The notes below the pieces were generated by a model. That model worked only from the letters and a program-made list of their open reading frames with translations, was not told where the DNA came from and searched no databases. DNA of 64,000 nucleotides from NCBI GenBank assembly GCA_025345505.1, contig JANVCC010000018.1, positions 34,277,959 to 34,341,958 of the forward strand. Direction: 5' to 3'. Shown here piece after piece: positions 63,770-64,000 of the stretch. This stretch comes from Todiramphus chloris collaris (lineage: Eukaryota > Chordata > Aves > Coraciiformes > Alcedinidae). How positions within the stretch are numbered: the stretch's first letter is position 1; each line of letters starts with the position of its first letter. Made by a program: the position numbers and the translations under genes.

Positions 63770-64000
63770 CTGAAGCCAGCCCTCTCCCGAGGCCGCTCCC
63801 CCCCCAAGTCAACAGCACAGAGCGTTAAAGAAAGCAGCCTCCAGAGCAGAGGGTCCCGGGACGCGGCCTCCCCCCAGCCCCGCCGCGGGGACACGGCCGG
63901 GGGAGGCGCGGGGCAGCGTGAGCCATTGTGTGCGCGCGCGGGCGGCGCGCGGCCGAGAGCGCCCCCGCCCGCCCGGCTCGTGCCGCCACCAGCCCGCCGC
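63770..64000 (-). promoter_or_regulatory. CpG-island edge, probably the PHIP 5' region
   Basis: The last ~230 bases change abruptly from AT-rich intron to GC-rich sequence dense in CpG, including GCGCGCGCGGGCGGCGCGCG and GCCCCCGCCCGCCCGGC. CpG islands of this kind mark housekeeping promoters. PHIP runs leftward and its first ~63 codons are not in the window, so the promoter and first exons most likely lie in or just right of this island. No PHIP start codon or splice donor could be placed in it. An ATG in the sense strand near 63925 opens a frame unlike PHIP. Whether the visible part is 5'UTR, first intron or promoter is undecided. Confidence 0.7.

Larger units (their letters stand above)
53490..64000 (-). 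other. PHIP intron upstream of exon A, up to the CpG island
   Basis: More than 10 kb without a recognisable exon. It contains an LTR fragment (about 54838-55035), a CR1 3'-end fragment (56461-56650), a longer CR1 (58544-59530), an extreme G/T homopolymer cluster (58284-58377), an A/C-rich tract (60579-60716) and the CpG island at the right end. I looked specifically for a segment like TDWTGKEHPRTYQNL, which should precede exon A, and did not find it. Confidence 0.75.

Noticed and set aside
63712..63894. 60-codon minus-strand ORF in the CpG-rich end as PHIP exon 1
   Set aside because: It has no similarity to the PHIP N-terminus and its start is a GTG; GC-rich sequence simply lacks stops.

Overview
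This window comes from a vertebrate nuclear genome, almost certainly a bird. It is AT-rich and intron-dominated, with no bacterial-style gene packing. Its interspersed repeats are 5'-truncated CR1 LINE fragments and LTR pieces of the kind common in avian genomes. The only gene I can support is PHIP (pleckstrin homology domain interacting protein, also DCAF14/RepID), read on the minus strand across nearly the whole window.

Twelve consecutive coding exons were placed by matching minus-strand translations to the PHIP protein and then finding GT donors and AG acceptors. In transcript order they are 53489-53339, 53253-53155, 42660-42500, 32059-31838, 31252-31152, 24335-24265, 23461-23361, 23249-23209, 22062-21964, 20076-19923, 19028-18894 and 3882-3754. 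Together they give 1464 nt, exactly 488 codons with consistent phases, about residues 64 to 551 of the protein: the end of the N-terminal helical region and the whole eight-repeat WD40 domain. The first ~63 residues were not found and should lie beyond the right edge, next to the CpG-rich sequence at about 63.77-64.0 kb. The C-terminal part (cryptic Tudor, bromodomains) lies beyond the left edge.

Layout by region: 1-3.75 kb is intron with a 65-bp tandem duplication. 3.75-3.88 kb is the exon for the last WD repeat. 3.88-18.9 kb is a 15-kb intron with little but homopolymers. 18.9-24.3 kb is a cluster of six exons. 24.3-31.2 kb is intron, and 31.15-32.06 kb holds two exons. 32.06-42.5 kb is an intron with CR1 pieces and a nested LTR pair. 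42.5-42.66 kb is one exon. 42.66-53.15 kb is an intron with a long decayed CR1 at 46.3-48.05 kb. 53.15-53.49 kb is two exons separated by an 85-bp intron. 53.5-64 kb is an intron with an LTR fragment, two CR1 fragments and an extreme G/T homopolymer cluster, ending in the CpG island.

No RNA gene, second protein-coding gene, CRISPR array or exotic system was recognised. Points of interest are the gene structure (very short introns beside very long ones, a 41-nt exon), G-runs in the sense strand close to an exon, repeat nesting, and a few unexplained long ORFs inside introns.
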